Shown here in pieces: positions 1 to 12,500 of a DNA stretch of 64,000 nucleotides. Under the pieces are notes generated by a model. It did not search any database. It was given only the letters and a program-made list of their open reading frames with translations, and was not told where the DNA came from. Within the stretch, counting starts at the first letter, position 1. Each line of letters starts with the position of its first letter. Source of the stretch: Solea solea (lineage: Eukaryota > Chordata > Actinopteri > Pleuronectiformes > Soleidae); the NCBI RefSeq assembly GCF_958295425.1, contig NC_081154.1:8854341-8918340 (forward strand), in the 5' to 3' direction. Both the position numbers and the translations under genes were made by a program.

Positions 1-78
<78 letters not shown>
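1..78. repeat. (CT)n microsatellite
   Basis: Pure CT dinucleotide repeat of about 39 units at the window edge; it may continue upstream. Confidence 0.98.
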
Positions 79-83
<5 letters not shown>

Positions 84-1179
84 ACTCACATAGATTTTCG
101 TTTGTGGATATGCTCTCATTAATTCTCCGTCCTCCCTGTCATCATCTGTTTCTCTGTTAGCCTCTCCCCATCCCACTTGTGTTTGTTGTTGTGTGCCAAG
201 CAGCTGTCTGTTGTGGCCAGCGTGCCCACTGATGCATGTGGGCAGTATTGTCTGTGTAGAATTCTTATGACTGGCAGAACATAAGGAATTGTAGCAGGGT
301 CACATTCCATAGAGAGCATAAAGGACAAATCTGTAGAAACGTACAAACTTACAAAAAGATGACATTTCGGTTTTGCAGTGTCTTTTATTTATTTCTCGAC
401 GATCTGAAAGTAAAGGATAAAGCAACAACCCGTTCATAGCAACTAGGAAAACAGGATGACAAGTAATGCACTGTCTTTAACACACCTGTCATGGGTTAGT
501 AAACATCAAAGTCAGACTCCAGTGGCAGTAGAAGTCTATAAGGTGTTTGCGATATCAGTCTGCTGAATTTTCTAGTTTCAGTGTTAACATTAGAACCAGT
601 ATTGCTTGCCGTTAGAGGGAGTTTCTGTACCTATGTTTGCATGGCCATGACAGAGGACCACAGATAAATGTTTGGCTTTCATGTGTGTCTGGGAGGTAAA
701 CAAGCCGAGGCTCCTGAGGACAGAGCTATATTTTCATGGACAGGGGACGGAGGCGGGGCCTGGAGCGAGAAGAAAAACACAAAACACGGAAAGTGAGGAG
801 AATGAAGATTAGAACAAGATAAGGTAACATGTAAAACGCAAAGACAAATAATGACCGGTGAAGTATGGCGTGAACAAAACTAGGTCTTCAAAGTAAGTAT
901 CCGAAAAGAGAGGGAGGGGAGGAGAGGAAAGTTCAGGATGAAGAAAGTCAACAGAGGAGACAGACAAAGAAACGGAGAGGAAGAAAAGCAGCACGAGGAC
1001 GGAGGGCAGAGGGGATTTACAGTGGGAGGATGGGTGGGTGTCCTTGCTGCCCTTTGTACTGTATGGCCCTGTTTGTTTTCTATATGCTATTTCCCTCCCT
1101 TTTCTTTCCTTCTCCCACCCCCCCCCCCCCGTCTCAGCTGCTCACCCACCCTAACAATCTCCCTTTTTATTTCTTCCAG
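79..1179. other. 5' flank of the candidate UTR exon
   Basis: No gene recognised. The stretch between about 720 and 1010 is purine-rich (GGAGAGG, GAAGAAAG), followed by a pyrimidine-rich part with a 13-C run (1118-1130) leading into the acceptor at 1179. Short ORFs on both strands are low-complexity. Confidence 0.6.
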
Positions 1180-1258
1180 GGTGGAGACGGGGCCTACCAC
1201 ACAACACAGGAGGCCTGGGGAAATCATTAACCTCAAACAAGCACATTCAATGTGACTG
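1180..1258 (+). other. candidate non-coding 5' UTR exon of thra
   Basis: A 79-bp block is bounded by a strong acceptor (CTTTTTATTTCTTCCAG|G) and a strong donor (ACTG|GTAGGT). It is not repetitive, unlike the CT, C and GA tracts around it. It lies about 33 kb upstream of the first coding exon on the same strand; long 5' introns with non-coding exons are usual for TR genes. Near its 3' end is ATGTGA, a start codon directly followed by stop (1250-1255). No transcript evidence is available to me; it could be a chance pair of splice signals or an exon of another transcript. Confidence 0.4.
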
Positions 1259-2260
1259 GTAGGTAATGTTCTGCCCGTCTGCCCATGTGCTTAGTACATT
1301 ATGTTTATTATGTGTGCGTACGTAGCACAGCCTCAGTGACTAGTTGCTGTTTGTATAATGATTCATTACCTTTATCTCTGTCTTCATTCCCTCATTGTGC
1401 CGCATGATCCGTCACGTGTGTCCAGCACGCTCATCAAGCTACTAATATGAATTAGTAATTAGTGTCTTACATTACATTTTGCTATGTTTAACTTCTGTGT
1501 ATTTGCTAAACTATCTGGCATCAGTGTTGATCTCAGTGCAGCTGCTCACCGTCTTAATTAAAGGACCTTATATCATGTGACACACGTTTGTGTTAACAGC
1601 AAATTTAAGCTCGGTGTGAAGTGCGCGTGCGTTGGTGACCTCAATTAGTCGCCTGGCGGACGTGACGCTGATGTTTTCATGTTTGTTTGTTTTTTGTTGT
1701 TGTTTCACCCTCCTCCTTAAGGCTCATTGCAGCCGCGTGTAAACAAGGTCAAGCAGGAAAAGCAGCGGGACTGTGAGGCAGAGTTCAGACACTAGGAATA
1801 ATAATAATAATTGTGGGTTTTTGGTTTTATCAGCGTCACTTATTGGAGAGGTGATGGCGGGGCTCTTAAAAAAAAAAAAGACACACACAATTATTTTACC
1901 TGTCATTTATCTCAGTCTGCTCAGTGGCTCTGCACATCGGAGCTGAATAACAAAGTGCATTTAGTGCGTTCAAGTTTCCATGAACACTGCTCGACGTGAT
2001 TGGAGTTCCTGAGGGAACGTGTAGATTTACAGTATGTTCCACGTCAGACCCACTGAAGGTAAGACGCAGGTGTAAGCCTTGTGGAGTAGAGCTATGACAA
2101 CACATTTGTGGCGTAGTTGCTTATTCTAGTGCAGTGTGCTCCGCATATAAGTCAACCTTATAGCTAGGAACACAGGAAATTGAAATGGAGAAGCCATATG
2201 TCAAACTTGACCTCAAAGAAAACAACTCAAGATTCTCAATCAAGATTTTGTTTCTCAGCC

Positions 2261-2317
2261 TCTCCTCTCCTCTCCTCTCCTCTTCTCTCCTCTCCTCTCC
2301 TCTCCTCTCCTCTCCTC
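2261..2317. repeat. (TCTCC)n pentanucleotide repeat
   Basis: About eleven units with one interrupted unit near the centre (TCTTCTCTCC). Confidence 0.95.
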
Positions 2318-5300
2318 ACTATGCACAGCTGGAGAGACTGGGGAAGTACATAATTGAGGTTTAATCCTGCTTTAAGTCCCTGCAGCATTAGGGACACAGC
2401 AGAGGTAGATAATGCACAGCAGCTCGGACGGAGTGAGATGGAGTATAACCGCGAGAGATATTTGGACAGATGTTTGCGAGAAAGGCTTTAATGGTACAGA
2501 GCTCGTTGTTTTGTTGACGGAATGGGACTGGTGTCAGTCACAGGGAGTGGGGATTGGACCCAGGTGATATTAAAGTGATCCTTTGTAACTGCTGATGTCA
2601 CCACATCTGGTAAAGCCAGTATAATAGAGAACTGATGTGTCTCTCCATCAATCCACATGTCTCTGTCCCTATTCCTCCTTTGAAAAATGAGGTGTCATTT
2701 TCATTCCGCGTCTGTTGCCATGTATGTGCACTGACTGCACTATCCGCCATGCAGAACAATACTTGAAGTGAATGGATTTGAACTGCAGTTTTTCCATTAT
2801 CCCCATACGCTTCTGATGGTGTGACAGCGCTCACCTGCTTTCTGAAATTCACTGTGCTTTAATGGGTGTTGTGCACAGTTCACGGTCCCAGTGGCCACAG
2901 CTGACTGAGTTATTGGAGTTATTTTCTCAATTCTTCTCGTACTTATTATTCTCTCCCGGTCTGACAGCTGTAATTCTTGGCCGTTTGACAGATTTTCCAT
3001 TGCGTTCGTAGTCAGGCTGGAAATCAGGACCATAGGAACAAATCCCAGTGGGCCCATACATGCATGAGTGGGCTGATGTTCAGTTTTTGCCTGTGTCTTT
3101 ACCAGTCCTCATTTTTGTGCTTTTGTGTGTCATTTGGGACGTGAATGAGAGTGCGCTGAATCAAGGACACCACAAATTAATTTTTATTGCTGTGGCAAAA
3201 GCCCTCACAGACTTTTACAAACTAAACTTGACTAACCAAACACTTTGAAGGCTGTCTAACCCTGAACGTCTTAATATAGACTCACTTGTTTTACAGCATT
3301 AAGACCCCTTCAATGCAGTACCTTTTAAAATGCCATATTTACACTGGCTCGCTTTCCCAGTAGATATTTTAATGGATGTAATTCTCTAGTCCTGAAATGC
3401 AAGACAACCTCCTCCTCTATTTCCAGGGTGGGAAAGAAATTAGATTCAGGAGCTGCTAAATACTGTAATTATGAAAGGTAAAACCAGTGCTCACTTAACT
3501 TAACCTACAGAATCTTTAGCAGCTGCAAGAGAGAATGCAACGCGATGCTTTCTGTCGGGAATGAGAGCATCTTCAGTGTCATGCAGGAAAGCGAGAAGCG
3601 TGATGATTCATGGTGCTTGAAAAAGCTGTGAAACGCGCACCCCGTGTCGCTGGCCCGTGGTGGTGACCATTCCAGCCACTTCCAAGGTCCCCACTGGACG
3701 TTATCGCCATATCCACAGGTCAGAAGATGACCAGAACGTGTGGGATTTCTCCAGAGACGGTGGAGAGCTTTCATCGGCAGGGAGGGGAAACTGTAGGAGG
3801 CAGCTGGGTATTTTAGAAGGTGTGTTTATCACGATAGGAAGTGAGTCTTTCAACACAGGAATGGTGGCTGGTGCAGACACTAGGCTAAACTCTTAAGGTT
3901 AAGGGGTTTATATGCACGTATTTGTGTGTGCACAGAGGATGCTGTGTGTAAATGTACAGTTATGCGAGTATGTGGATATGTGTCTGTTAGTGCCCTTGTG
4001 TATATTTAGGTAGGAGCCAGGTAGGGTGTTAGGTGAGGAGGTGTGATCAGTCCCTCTTCAGTGGGCTACAGGCAAGCATTCCTAACACCTCATAAATCTC
4101 ACCTGGTGCTGCAAGACCACTGCTGACACAGCTGCTGCAGCGCACGCACACACACACACACACAGGTACACACATGTACAAATTGTGTAGCGCACACATT
4201 TTTAGTGGGTGCATGCTATATGTCGCCATGTGTCTATAGTGTACTTAATTGCAAACACACAGTAAAAAAAAAAAAAGAGCCCGTGAGGCAGTCGTGTCCA
4301 TGGCAGGAGTGAAGTGGGAAAAATAAGGTGATGTATAATCTGTCTGTCAACAGTTCCTGTTGGTACAAAAGGCCTCTTATTGAAAATAATTTCTACGTGA
4401 ACAAACAGAAATACCATGTTTTTTTTTCCCCCCAACCTGTTTTTCAGCGCATTACACTCATGCACTTTGACATACAGAAGATCAGAGTGATGTTGGAAGC
4501 TCTGTGGATGCACAAAGAGCAACTATTTAAATCAATCTGTCACGCAGTGGCCCGAGTTAGCCTAATCTCTCCCTGGAAATATCTTTTGTCATAATCCAAT
4601 GCCTTTTCATTGTTCACCATTTATCGATTTGCCAATAGTGGCTTTCTTTTCCAAGTATGAAGTTCTGAAATAATGCTGCTGAGTCTATTAACTCAGTCTT
4701 AAGCTAATCAGTTACATTTTTTATTTTTTCCTACCATTTTGCTGCTGGGAAATGACGCCTAGTATCTTTGTGTTGTCCCTCTTTCCCCCTCCTGAAATGA
4801 CTTAAGTAGCTCTTCAAATAATAAAGTGCATTACTGGTATCACTGGAAACGGCAATCATGTACATGGGTCACTTGTTTTGTTATCTGTGCTGATGTGTAG
4901 GACGTGCACTCGGTGAACTGCTGTGTACAAAGGATCGCAGTATAGCCAGTGCCCATTATATATTCTCTCACCTTATGTACTTTAGTGTTGTAAGGCTCCA
5001 CAGGTGGCTTCATACACGTGTCCACGTATACACCCTGTGGACTCCCATGACCTGATGCGGCTTTTGTGCCTCATGCACGCATGTCGTGATTACAGTCGTT
5101 CTCTTTTTTGTTAAAAGAGTTTCTTCAGAAGACAAACTGTGGCTGCACTTTGACTTAAGAAGCAGTTAACATTTGTCCAGGTGTTCTGTAAACACTTGTT
5201 AACACAATTCTGTTACATCAGATGATTTTCTTGCGTGTGCTTGTTTTTCCGCGGAAACACATCACACAGAGCACTTGTTTGTTTTTTTTAAACATAAAAC

Positions 5301-7012
5301 GTTAGTGATGACTGATGTGCCTACTCTGCTACTACTCACAGGCTTGACTTTAATTTGTACAGAGTGCGGTTCGGTGGAATTTGTTTTTTGGAGAAGCATG
5401 ACAGGTAGCTCCACTCGAGATAAAATCTGCCCGTGTGAGACATCACACAGATACAGTCAGGCATTCGTCCAGCTTGCCTCTGACAGAGAGGATGTTCATT
5501 AACCAAAGTGGACTCGACTTGCCTTTCTATATGTCACCCACGTATGTTTCTGCATGTGCGCTTTCTTGAGGTGACCCCATCATTTCAAGGTTTGGAATTA
5601 GCTCTCACTTCCCTCGCTTGTCATGCTCACGCACCACAGAGATGTTTAGCGGACAGCACAGTGTGTTACTGCCACTCTTGTTGCAGTCATTTTTTATTTA
5701 TTTTTTTTCACAGACCCGTGCAGAACACACACATGCCTGTGAAGGTTTGCACAGCAACGACAGGCAAAAGCCACCGAGTCAGTGGCACATTCGCATAAAA
5801 AAAATCCTTTGGATAAACGTATTACCAATGTCAAAGGCATCCCCTGTCATACATGTGCGCTATTATAGCTAATATTCACGATTCAAATAGTCTTAGTTTA
5901 GATTTATATAGTTTATTGTCACGTTTCTCAAAGAAATAGACCAATAGTTAAACTAAATAAATAGTTTTAAGTAATAAATTAACACACAATAAGGGCAGTG
6001 TAACTGGAAATGCAATAGAAATACAGTATAGTTACAGAATATACATTGAATGATAAATATAGCTGTGCATGTTGTGCAAAGTGTGCAAATCGAAGTAGAT
6101 GTGCCAAAGAAACTTAATGAATATATAAATATGGACACACATACTCTCTGTATACACATGGCTTAAAATACATCGTAAAATGATGCTAAATTTAGCAATG
6201 GCACAAAGACTCAAACTCGTACTCGCGTGGGTTAGTGGGCACACACACCCGAGAAACATAAACACAGGCATGCAGCGCGGGGGGGGGGTCGCATAGCCAA
6301 TGCTACTGCCAACACCATTGGCTCAGTGGCTCTGTGTTTAAACTGTCTGACCTCCAGCCTGTAACACACACAGAGAGAGAGAGAGAGATTCAGGCGTACA
6401 CAGAGGATCTTGACTCCAACATCCTCCGTGCTTTCCAATGTCATAGCATTATCAGCTGGACTAACTAGCTGTCCAGTGGCGTCCTGCCCCATAGCTCATT
6501 GATCATTGATCATTGATCACCCCCACCACTCAGGTCCCGTTTGTGAGCTGCTCAGAGGGGGAAATAGTTTCCTGGCAAATAAGAGCGAGTCTGGGCGGTG
6601 ATAGAGTGTTCTGTGTGGCTGCTCTGCGCTCTCACAGCGACTGATGTGAGCAACGTTTACGCTTAACGAGAGATCGAATATATTAGCACAAAAAAAACCC
6701 CACAGCGCTGACCACCACACTTCACTGCTGCTGCTGTTTTGTGAGTGACTGTGGTTATTTGCAGCTGTCATACACAAGTGAGGCCCTATTTTGTGGTGGT
6801 CGAAGACCAGACTCATTCATTTTGGCTGTGGCATGTGGCATTTTGATATGTATTTAGAGATGTCAGCTCTCCCACCCCCATGCCTTCTTTATAGTTGCTT
6901 TTTTTGGGATCTTACTGCCTTCTATTCCTAGACTTTTTTAGCATTAATGGGCTGTTATGTTAACCACGAGCAGTGGTGTACAGTATAAAACAAATACATG
7001 TATAGAAACTAT

Positions 7013-7430
7013 AGGTTCCACAGGGATGGGCTTTTCAAGCAAAAATGCTATTTGTATATACGACAGGATTATCCGTGGAATATTTGAATAATTTTTTAGT
7101 GCTTGAATTAGTTTAAGTGCTCAAGCCAGGCTTTTAATGGACTATCTTTAAATTATGTTTCTATAGTGGATGTAATTCTATCAGAGGGAAATTCTCCTCT
7201 CCAAGAAAACAAACAACACACTGCAGCACATGAGTGCTAATGAAAGAAATGCATGTCGAACAGCTTACGAGATGCATTCAAAGACTCTGGTAAATGAAAT
7301 CATTTCTGCAGCATGTTGACTTTTGAGGAGATGCATTCAAGAAACCTTGCAAATGTCATCACGCCAGCGTATAACACTCATAACTAAATGCTTGCTGCTG
7401 CTAGCTTGAGGTAATAGATGCACCACATGT
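7013..7430. repeat. unnamed interspersed repeat, copy 1
   Basis: It shares ordered phrases with the copy near 31510: GGGATGGGCTTTTCAAGCA, AGATGCATTCAAAGACTC, AGATGCATTCAAGAAACC, and a closing part with TGCTGCTGCTAG. Spacing between phrases is similar, orientation is the same, and divergence is high. Confidence 0.5.
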
Positions 7431-9162
7431 TAGGTAGTTACTTGTGTAGAGAGACTTTTTTTGTGCAATTGATGCAATCGTTAATTTAACATTTTCAGTT
7501 ATGTACAGTATCTTGTCACATTAACGGATCAAACAATCGAATGTCCATGCCCGTCAGCAGTTCCACACCTTCATGCTGAAATCTGTACAGAAACAACAGC
7601 AACATGCAGGAGTTTTGCACTATTTCTTTCAGTATTAAAGATGAGGATTTACTAGATTTGACAACAATTTGACAACAATGCAACAATCTCCAGTCTGTGG
7701 CACTCACAACAAGCCAGAGGCAGAAATATGTAAATATTGTGTCAAATGTAATCATTTCCATGTAGATAGTTTTCTTCTGCAGCTTTAGCCACCGTACTCA
7801 AACAGGAGTGAACAGTGCATTTGTTGGGGGCTATTTTTAGCTGTGTGATCTAGTGAGTACTTCCACCAACAGGATGCTGTTTATTTTCTTTGTAATGAAG
7901 AAACATTTCCCCCTGTGTAACAGACGGGCCAAATTAATGTATATATATTCATTTCTGTAGAACTTTTTACCTCTGCTGTGCAGATGTATAAGGTATATAA
8001 GGCATTTTTAGATAAGATGATACTTAATTGGAGCATTCAGGTCTCTGCTGCATTTCTCATCAGGATACGTTTACACCCTGCCAGACTCCTCGCTAATAAT
8101 TTATCCTGCTGTAATTATTGTTTGTTTTAAATTGGGGTCAGAAACTCAGGTTGTCGTCAGAGACATCACTCCTTCAGCACATGCACAACAGATAATGAAC
8201 TAGAACAAATAAGCTCTCTTCCTTTCCTCGCCTTGCACTCCTGCCGCGGGGGTGTCAAGTGTAATGGCTTGTCCATATCCCCTCCCTGCTTATCGTCTCA
8301 CTTGCCCACCGCCATCGCTCTCACTTCACAGACAGAAGTGACGCAGTGGCGCTGCTCAGCGAGAGTGGCTGCTTTTAAGGGGCACCAGACTTGGAGAGGG
8401 ACCAAAAAAGTGTCTGTCTGCATGGTGTGTGTGTGTGTGCGCGCTTCCTCTACATTTCACATTTCCGTAGTATGACAGCATGTAAATATTCACACACTGT
8501 ACCTTATCCCAAAATGGGGAACACACTGAGGAGAACAAATATTGAATTTAAAAGCATTGTAGGTCAATAAAAGTCCACTTCCCATCAGACCAGGGAGCGG
8601 ATCATTTTTCCCAGTCTTGTCAACATCAATTTGTTTTTCTCTCACCTCATGTTTCATCTGCGCTCAGCATTTGCTGACGACATTGGAGCCTATACGGGCT
8701 GAGTCTTTGCTGCTGGCACGGCTACATAAGAGCACAAATGGCACCCTGGCCGTTGTCCCATCAATCAACTTGTAAATGTCATTTGAAGGATGTGGGACGT
8801 GGCAGCTCCAGGACAAAAGCATGTTGAGAGGACTTTTTATCTGGCACAGTGGGATACAGTGGGAAGTAGAACTTTGCTCTGGGCCTGGGCCAGTTTATAC
8901 AAGTTAGAGTCTGGTTTCTTGAAGTAGCAGTTTGGGGCCTGGTTTAATTGGCAGATCTGTGACTGGTCAGTCCCCACATATTTGTGTGCAAACTTGGATA
9001 ATAACCAGGGATGAGCTGATACGACACTCCAATTCAAAAAGTCTTATATCACATGCTTTACTATGCGCCAACTGTAAAAAGGTATATAAAAATCAGCAAC
9101 AGCATTTTAGCTGAGTCACATGGTGTCTGTTTATTTCTTCATTGTGGGAGAAGATATTTGAT

Positions 9163-9514
9163 TGGAGCTGAGATGATTAATCTATGAATCGATTATTAAT
9201 CGATTACTAAATTAATTGACAACTATTTTGATAATCGATTAATCGGTTTGAAGCTTTTTTCATGATTAAAACAAGATTTATGATTGTTTAAGCTTCTTAA
9301 ATGTGAATATTTTCTCAGATTCTTTGCTCTGGATAACAAAGAAATTATTAAAAGTCAATCATTTTGAGAACATCATCATTTCCAGGTTTGACTAACACCA
9401 ATCAACATTTTTTAAGGTTTTCTGATATTTTATGGACCAAACGATTAATCGATTAATCGGGAAAATAATCGACCGATTAATCGATTATGAAAATAATCGT
9501 TAGTTGCAGCTCTA
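9163..9514. mobile_element. hAT-type MITE with 8-bp target duplication
   Basis: The element is flanked by exact 8-bp copies of TATTTGAT (9155-9162 and 9515-9522), the target-site length of hAT transposons. Its ends are imperfect inverted repeats: TGGAGCTGAGATGATTAATC on the left against TAGAGCTGCAACTAACGATT read from the right. Both ends carry repeated ATCGATTAATCG palindromes. There is no transposase ORF, so it is non-autonomous. The terminal sequence is familiar from widespread fish repeats; I cannot name the exact family. Confidence 0.8.
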
Positions 9515-12500
9515 TATTTGATACACAGCTGGAGAATCATGTTTTTGAAACGGCTTGAAATATCTAGCACACGTGTTGTTAACAGCTTCATAGTTTAAAG
9601 GTCTATAGGGACTGTTATCAGACTGATATCATTACATACTCTAGTTTGTGATATCAGTATAGGACTCAAAAGTGGTAAAAAAGTTATTTAAAATTGTTTG
9701 TCTAGTGGTAGATCATTTTCCAAATAAATGAAATTCAAGTGGATATGATACTTGAAATGGACAGTATCTAGAACAAAGTAAGTAGATTGTATTCGTACTG
9801 TTATTGCACTGTCATGCTGTGTAGCCAAACAATCATCGGTCTAAAAAGAACTTGTCTGTCTCATTCATCCTCATGATTCCAAATGCGGGACGGACTTTTG
9901 GAGAATATTAAAGAAATGTGTGGAGAAAGATATGTAATCGGGTATTATGTAACAGAATTGAAAGACGGGGCGAGACAAGTGACCTTGAATCTCTTAAATC
10001 GAGCTGGGGATATTGTGACTCAGCGCTGTGTGTTTTTCATTTCGGGGGCTTACTGGTTGAGCGCAAGTTTGGTTTGCAGTAGCAGCAAATGTCGGTTTCT
10101 ATTAGGGTTTATAAAAGGACCTTCTATTTACTTTCGCTCAGATTTTTTTTGTCATTCTCACTTTGAAATTAAGATTCTCGTTTTGCGACGGCTTTGGTCT
10201 CCAGCACTTTACAGTCTTAACACTGCACATGTACAGAGACATGTATACAAACCGCACATAATCCAACCACCTAATGATGTGGATTATTGGAGCCCACCCA
10301 CAAGCATGAGCCTGCACCACTGTCTTTTGTTTGATTAGATAATTACCACCATTATGCACAAACACACATCCACCCCACCCCACCCCCCGAGAGAATTGTG
10401 TTGTGCAGTGAGCTGCACTTCACTTAGCTGTAGGGTTTTGCCCCACCCCTCTTTTCCTCGCCACACTCCTCTTCCTCTCTTCCTCCTCTTCTCTTTATTC
10501 CTGGCCTCAGGCTTGTGAGATATAGAAATAAAAAAGGTCTAAAGAGTAAATAGGAAAAAATATGCAGTCCAGAGTCATGTTAAATTTATCAGTCTAAAAT
10601 ATTTGTGTTTTTTTTCTTCATTGATTTGTGACATAATGCGTTTTATAGTGAGGGAGAAATATGAAAACCTAAGGTTTTGGATGTTGTTGATGTTTTATTC
10701 ATCCTGTATTTAGCCTTGGACACGGTTGAACCTTGACTTAGAAATAATTGAAACCAAACTTATCGCAGACATGAACACATGAACTTTCACTGGAGTGATA
10801 AGAGCAAGAATCGGTTTGACCACAATCAGGGGACAGGGTTTATGACATGACTTCACTTTTGTCGATCTGTCAGGGAAGGAGGTTGTGTTTTGTGCGCGTC
10901 TTTGTCTCGACTGTAACATAAAGGGGTGCAGGTTACGACCCAGGGACAAAATGATTAGGCTTCGGTGGGGAATTGGATTTAGATTTGTGATAGGGGAGTT
11001 TACTGACACTGTGGGAAACTGAGCGGCCTTGTCTGAGTGCTTTCTCTAGTTCTATGTCTTGGTTTTTCCTTTTAACTTTTAATGTTTCCCTATTAATCTG
11101 CCCTCTCTTCTTCCCTGCACTACTCTCTCCTTCGCCTCCCCCTCCGCAGCGCTGCAGACGGAATGAACCATGTTTCCTCTCGCTTAATTGATAATCGATG
11201 AAGGCCCTGTCTCCCGGTGTTCTGCAGTGCTACCTCATATATGATCCCTGTATGCACTTTCTCTCACTACCGCTGCAGCAGTTACTGCTCGGAAAGGCTG
11301 GGCATTACCTGGCAGTGGGGGTTGGAGTTCTGCTCAGTGCATTAGAGCCTTAAACTTTAACCTATATAGACAATAGACAATAAGCAACCTTAGCTAACGG
11401 CAGCTTCTCAGACTCCATAGGGAGCCATATTATTACAGCCAAGCTTGTCACTGCCAAGAAATGCATTTAATACCGTTTTTTAATCCTTTATGCCTGATTT
11501 TCTTCAGGAGAGTCCATTTATTTTACATATGCTTCGTTGTTGTTGGATTTCACTCCGACGTTTAATGGCGCTGTAGGGTTGTCGATCAGAAAGGCAGAGC
11601 TTGAATTCCCCCCATGTGCCGCTATGGCGTTGTTTTTACTCATCATGTCGGACTGCAGTCTCAAATTTCTTTAATTTAATTTCAGCTAAGCAGATTGAGT
11701 TGGAGCACGTCCCCTGACCGCACTGTTAGGTTTCTAATGTTAGCAGAAGATCTCTTTCACTATGACTCGCTCTCTCTTTCTCTGGCTTTTGACTGACATT
11801 CAATCTCACATCCACACTCGTACGTCTGTGGCCAAGTGGTGTGTCAATGGAAAGCTCTTATAGGTGGTCTGAGAATTGGCTAAGTGTGTGGTTTTAAAGG
11901 ACGGGGCTCTTGAAAAAGCCACAGGATTGGAAAAACTGCTTCGACCCATAGGAATGAAATCGGGCATTTTATTTCTTGCTCATTAGTTTTGCAGGAGCTA
12001 TACATCACTGTTAACTTTCCTTAGCGTAAATATCCCTACACTGCATGTCTCTAAAGGGCTTTACTGAGAGCCTATCAGTGAGATAGTAGTAGAATAAAAA
12101 CACTTTGTTTGTGTGAGCAATGTGTTTTGACATAGCCAGTCACTAGTGGCAACTGTCCTCTGCACACAGCCCAGGCCTGACATTTGTGTTCTAAGTGTTC
12201 ATAAAGTCTGTGTGTGTGTAGTCGCATAACCAAAAAGGCAAACCTCTAATTGCTCAGTCAAAAAGGCCAGTAACTTGTGCCAGGAACCTCGGTAAGCATC
12301 TCAGTGTGGGTGTGTCGGGGGTATGTACTGCTCTCAGCCAATCGGCGTGCAGCTGTGTCAGGAAGCTGTGGTTTGAACACGTGGTGTGGTGGCAACAAGG
12401 GAACTGAAAGGATATCTTACTGAGAAAAGAAGGAGCAGTTAAGTGCCGGAGTGAGAGTGCAGCCTCTGCAGTTCTGTTCTTTTATTCACAGATACAATCG

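Larger units (their letters stand above)
1259..12000 (+). other. thra 5' intron, first part
   Basis: No coding exon recognised. Contents are a TCTCC repeat (2261-2317), CA repeats, a triplicated CATTGAT (6497-6519), a fish-type repeat remnant around 5900-6110 (TTTATTGTCAC at its start and GTGCAAAGTGTGCAAA near its end), one copy of an unnamed repeat (about 7013-7430), and the hAT MITE at 9163-9514. The 151-codon ORF at 9883-10338 has no recognisable domain. Confidence 0.6.

Noticed and set aside
3717..3733. AGGTCA and TGACCA facing each other with a 5-base spacer
   Set aside because: The inverted repeat spacing does not match a standard receptor element (IR0, IR1 or IR3), and the second half is imperfect.
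6497..6519. CATTGAT repeated three times
   Set aside because: A short tandem repeat with no other support for function.
9883..10338. 151-codon + strand ORF just after the hAT MITE
   Set aside because: The first 45 residues look protein-like, but I recognise no domain, the tail is low-quality sequence, there are no flanking splice or promoter signals, and one ORF of this length is expected by chance in 64 kb.
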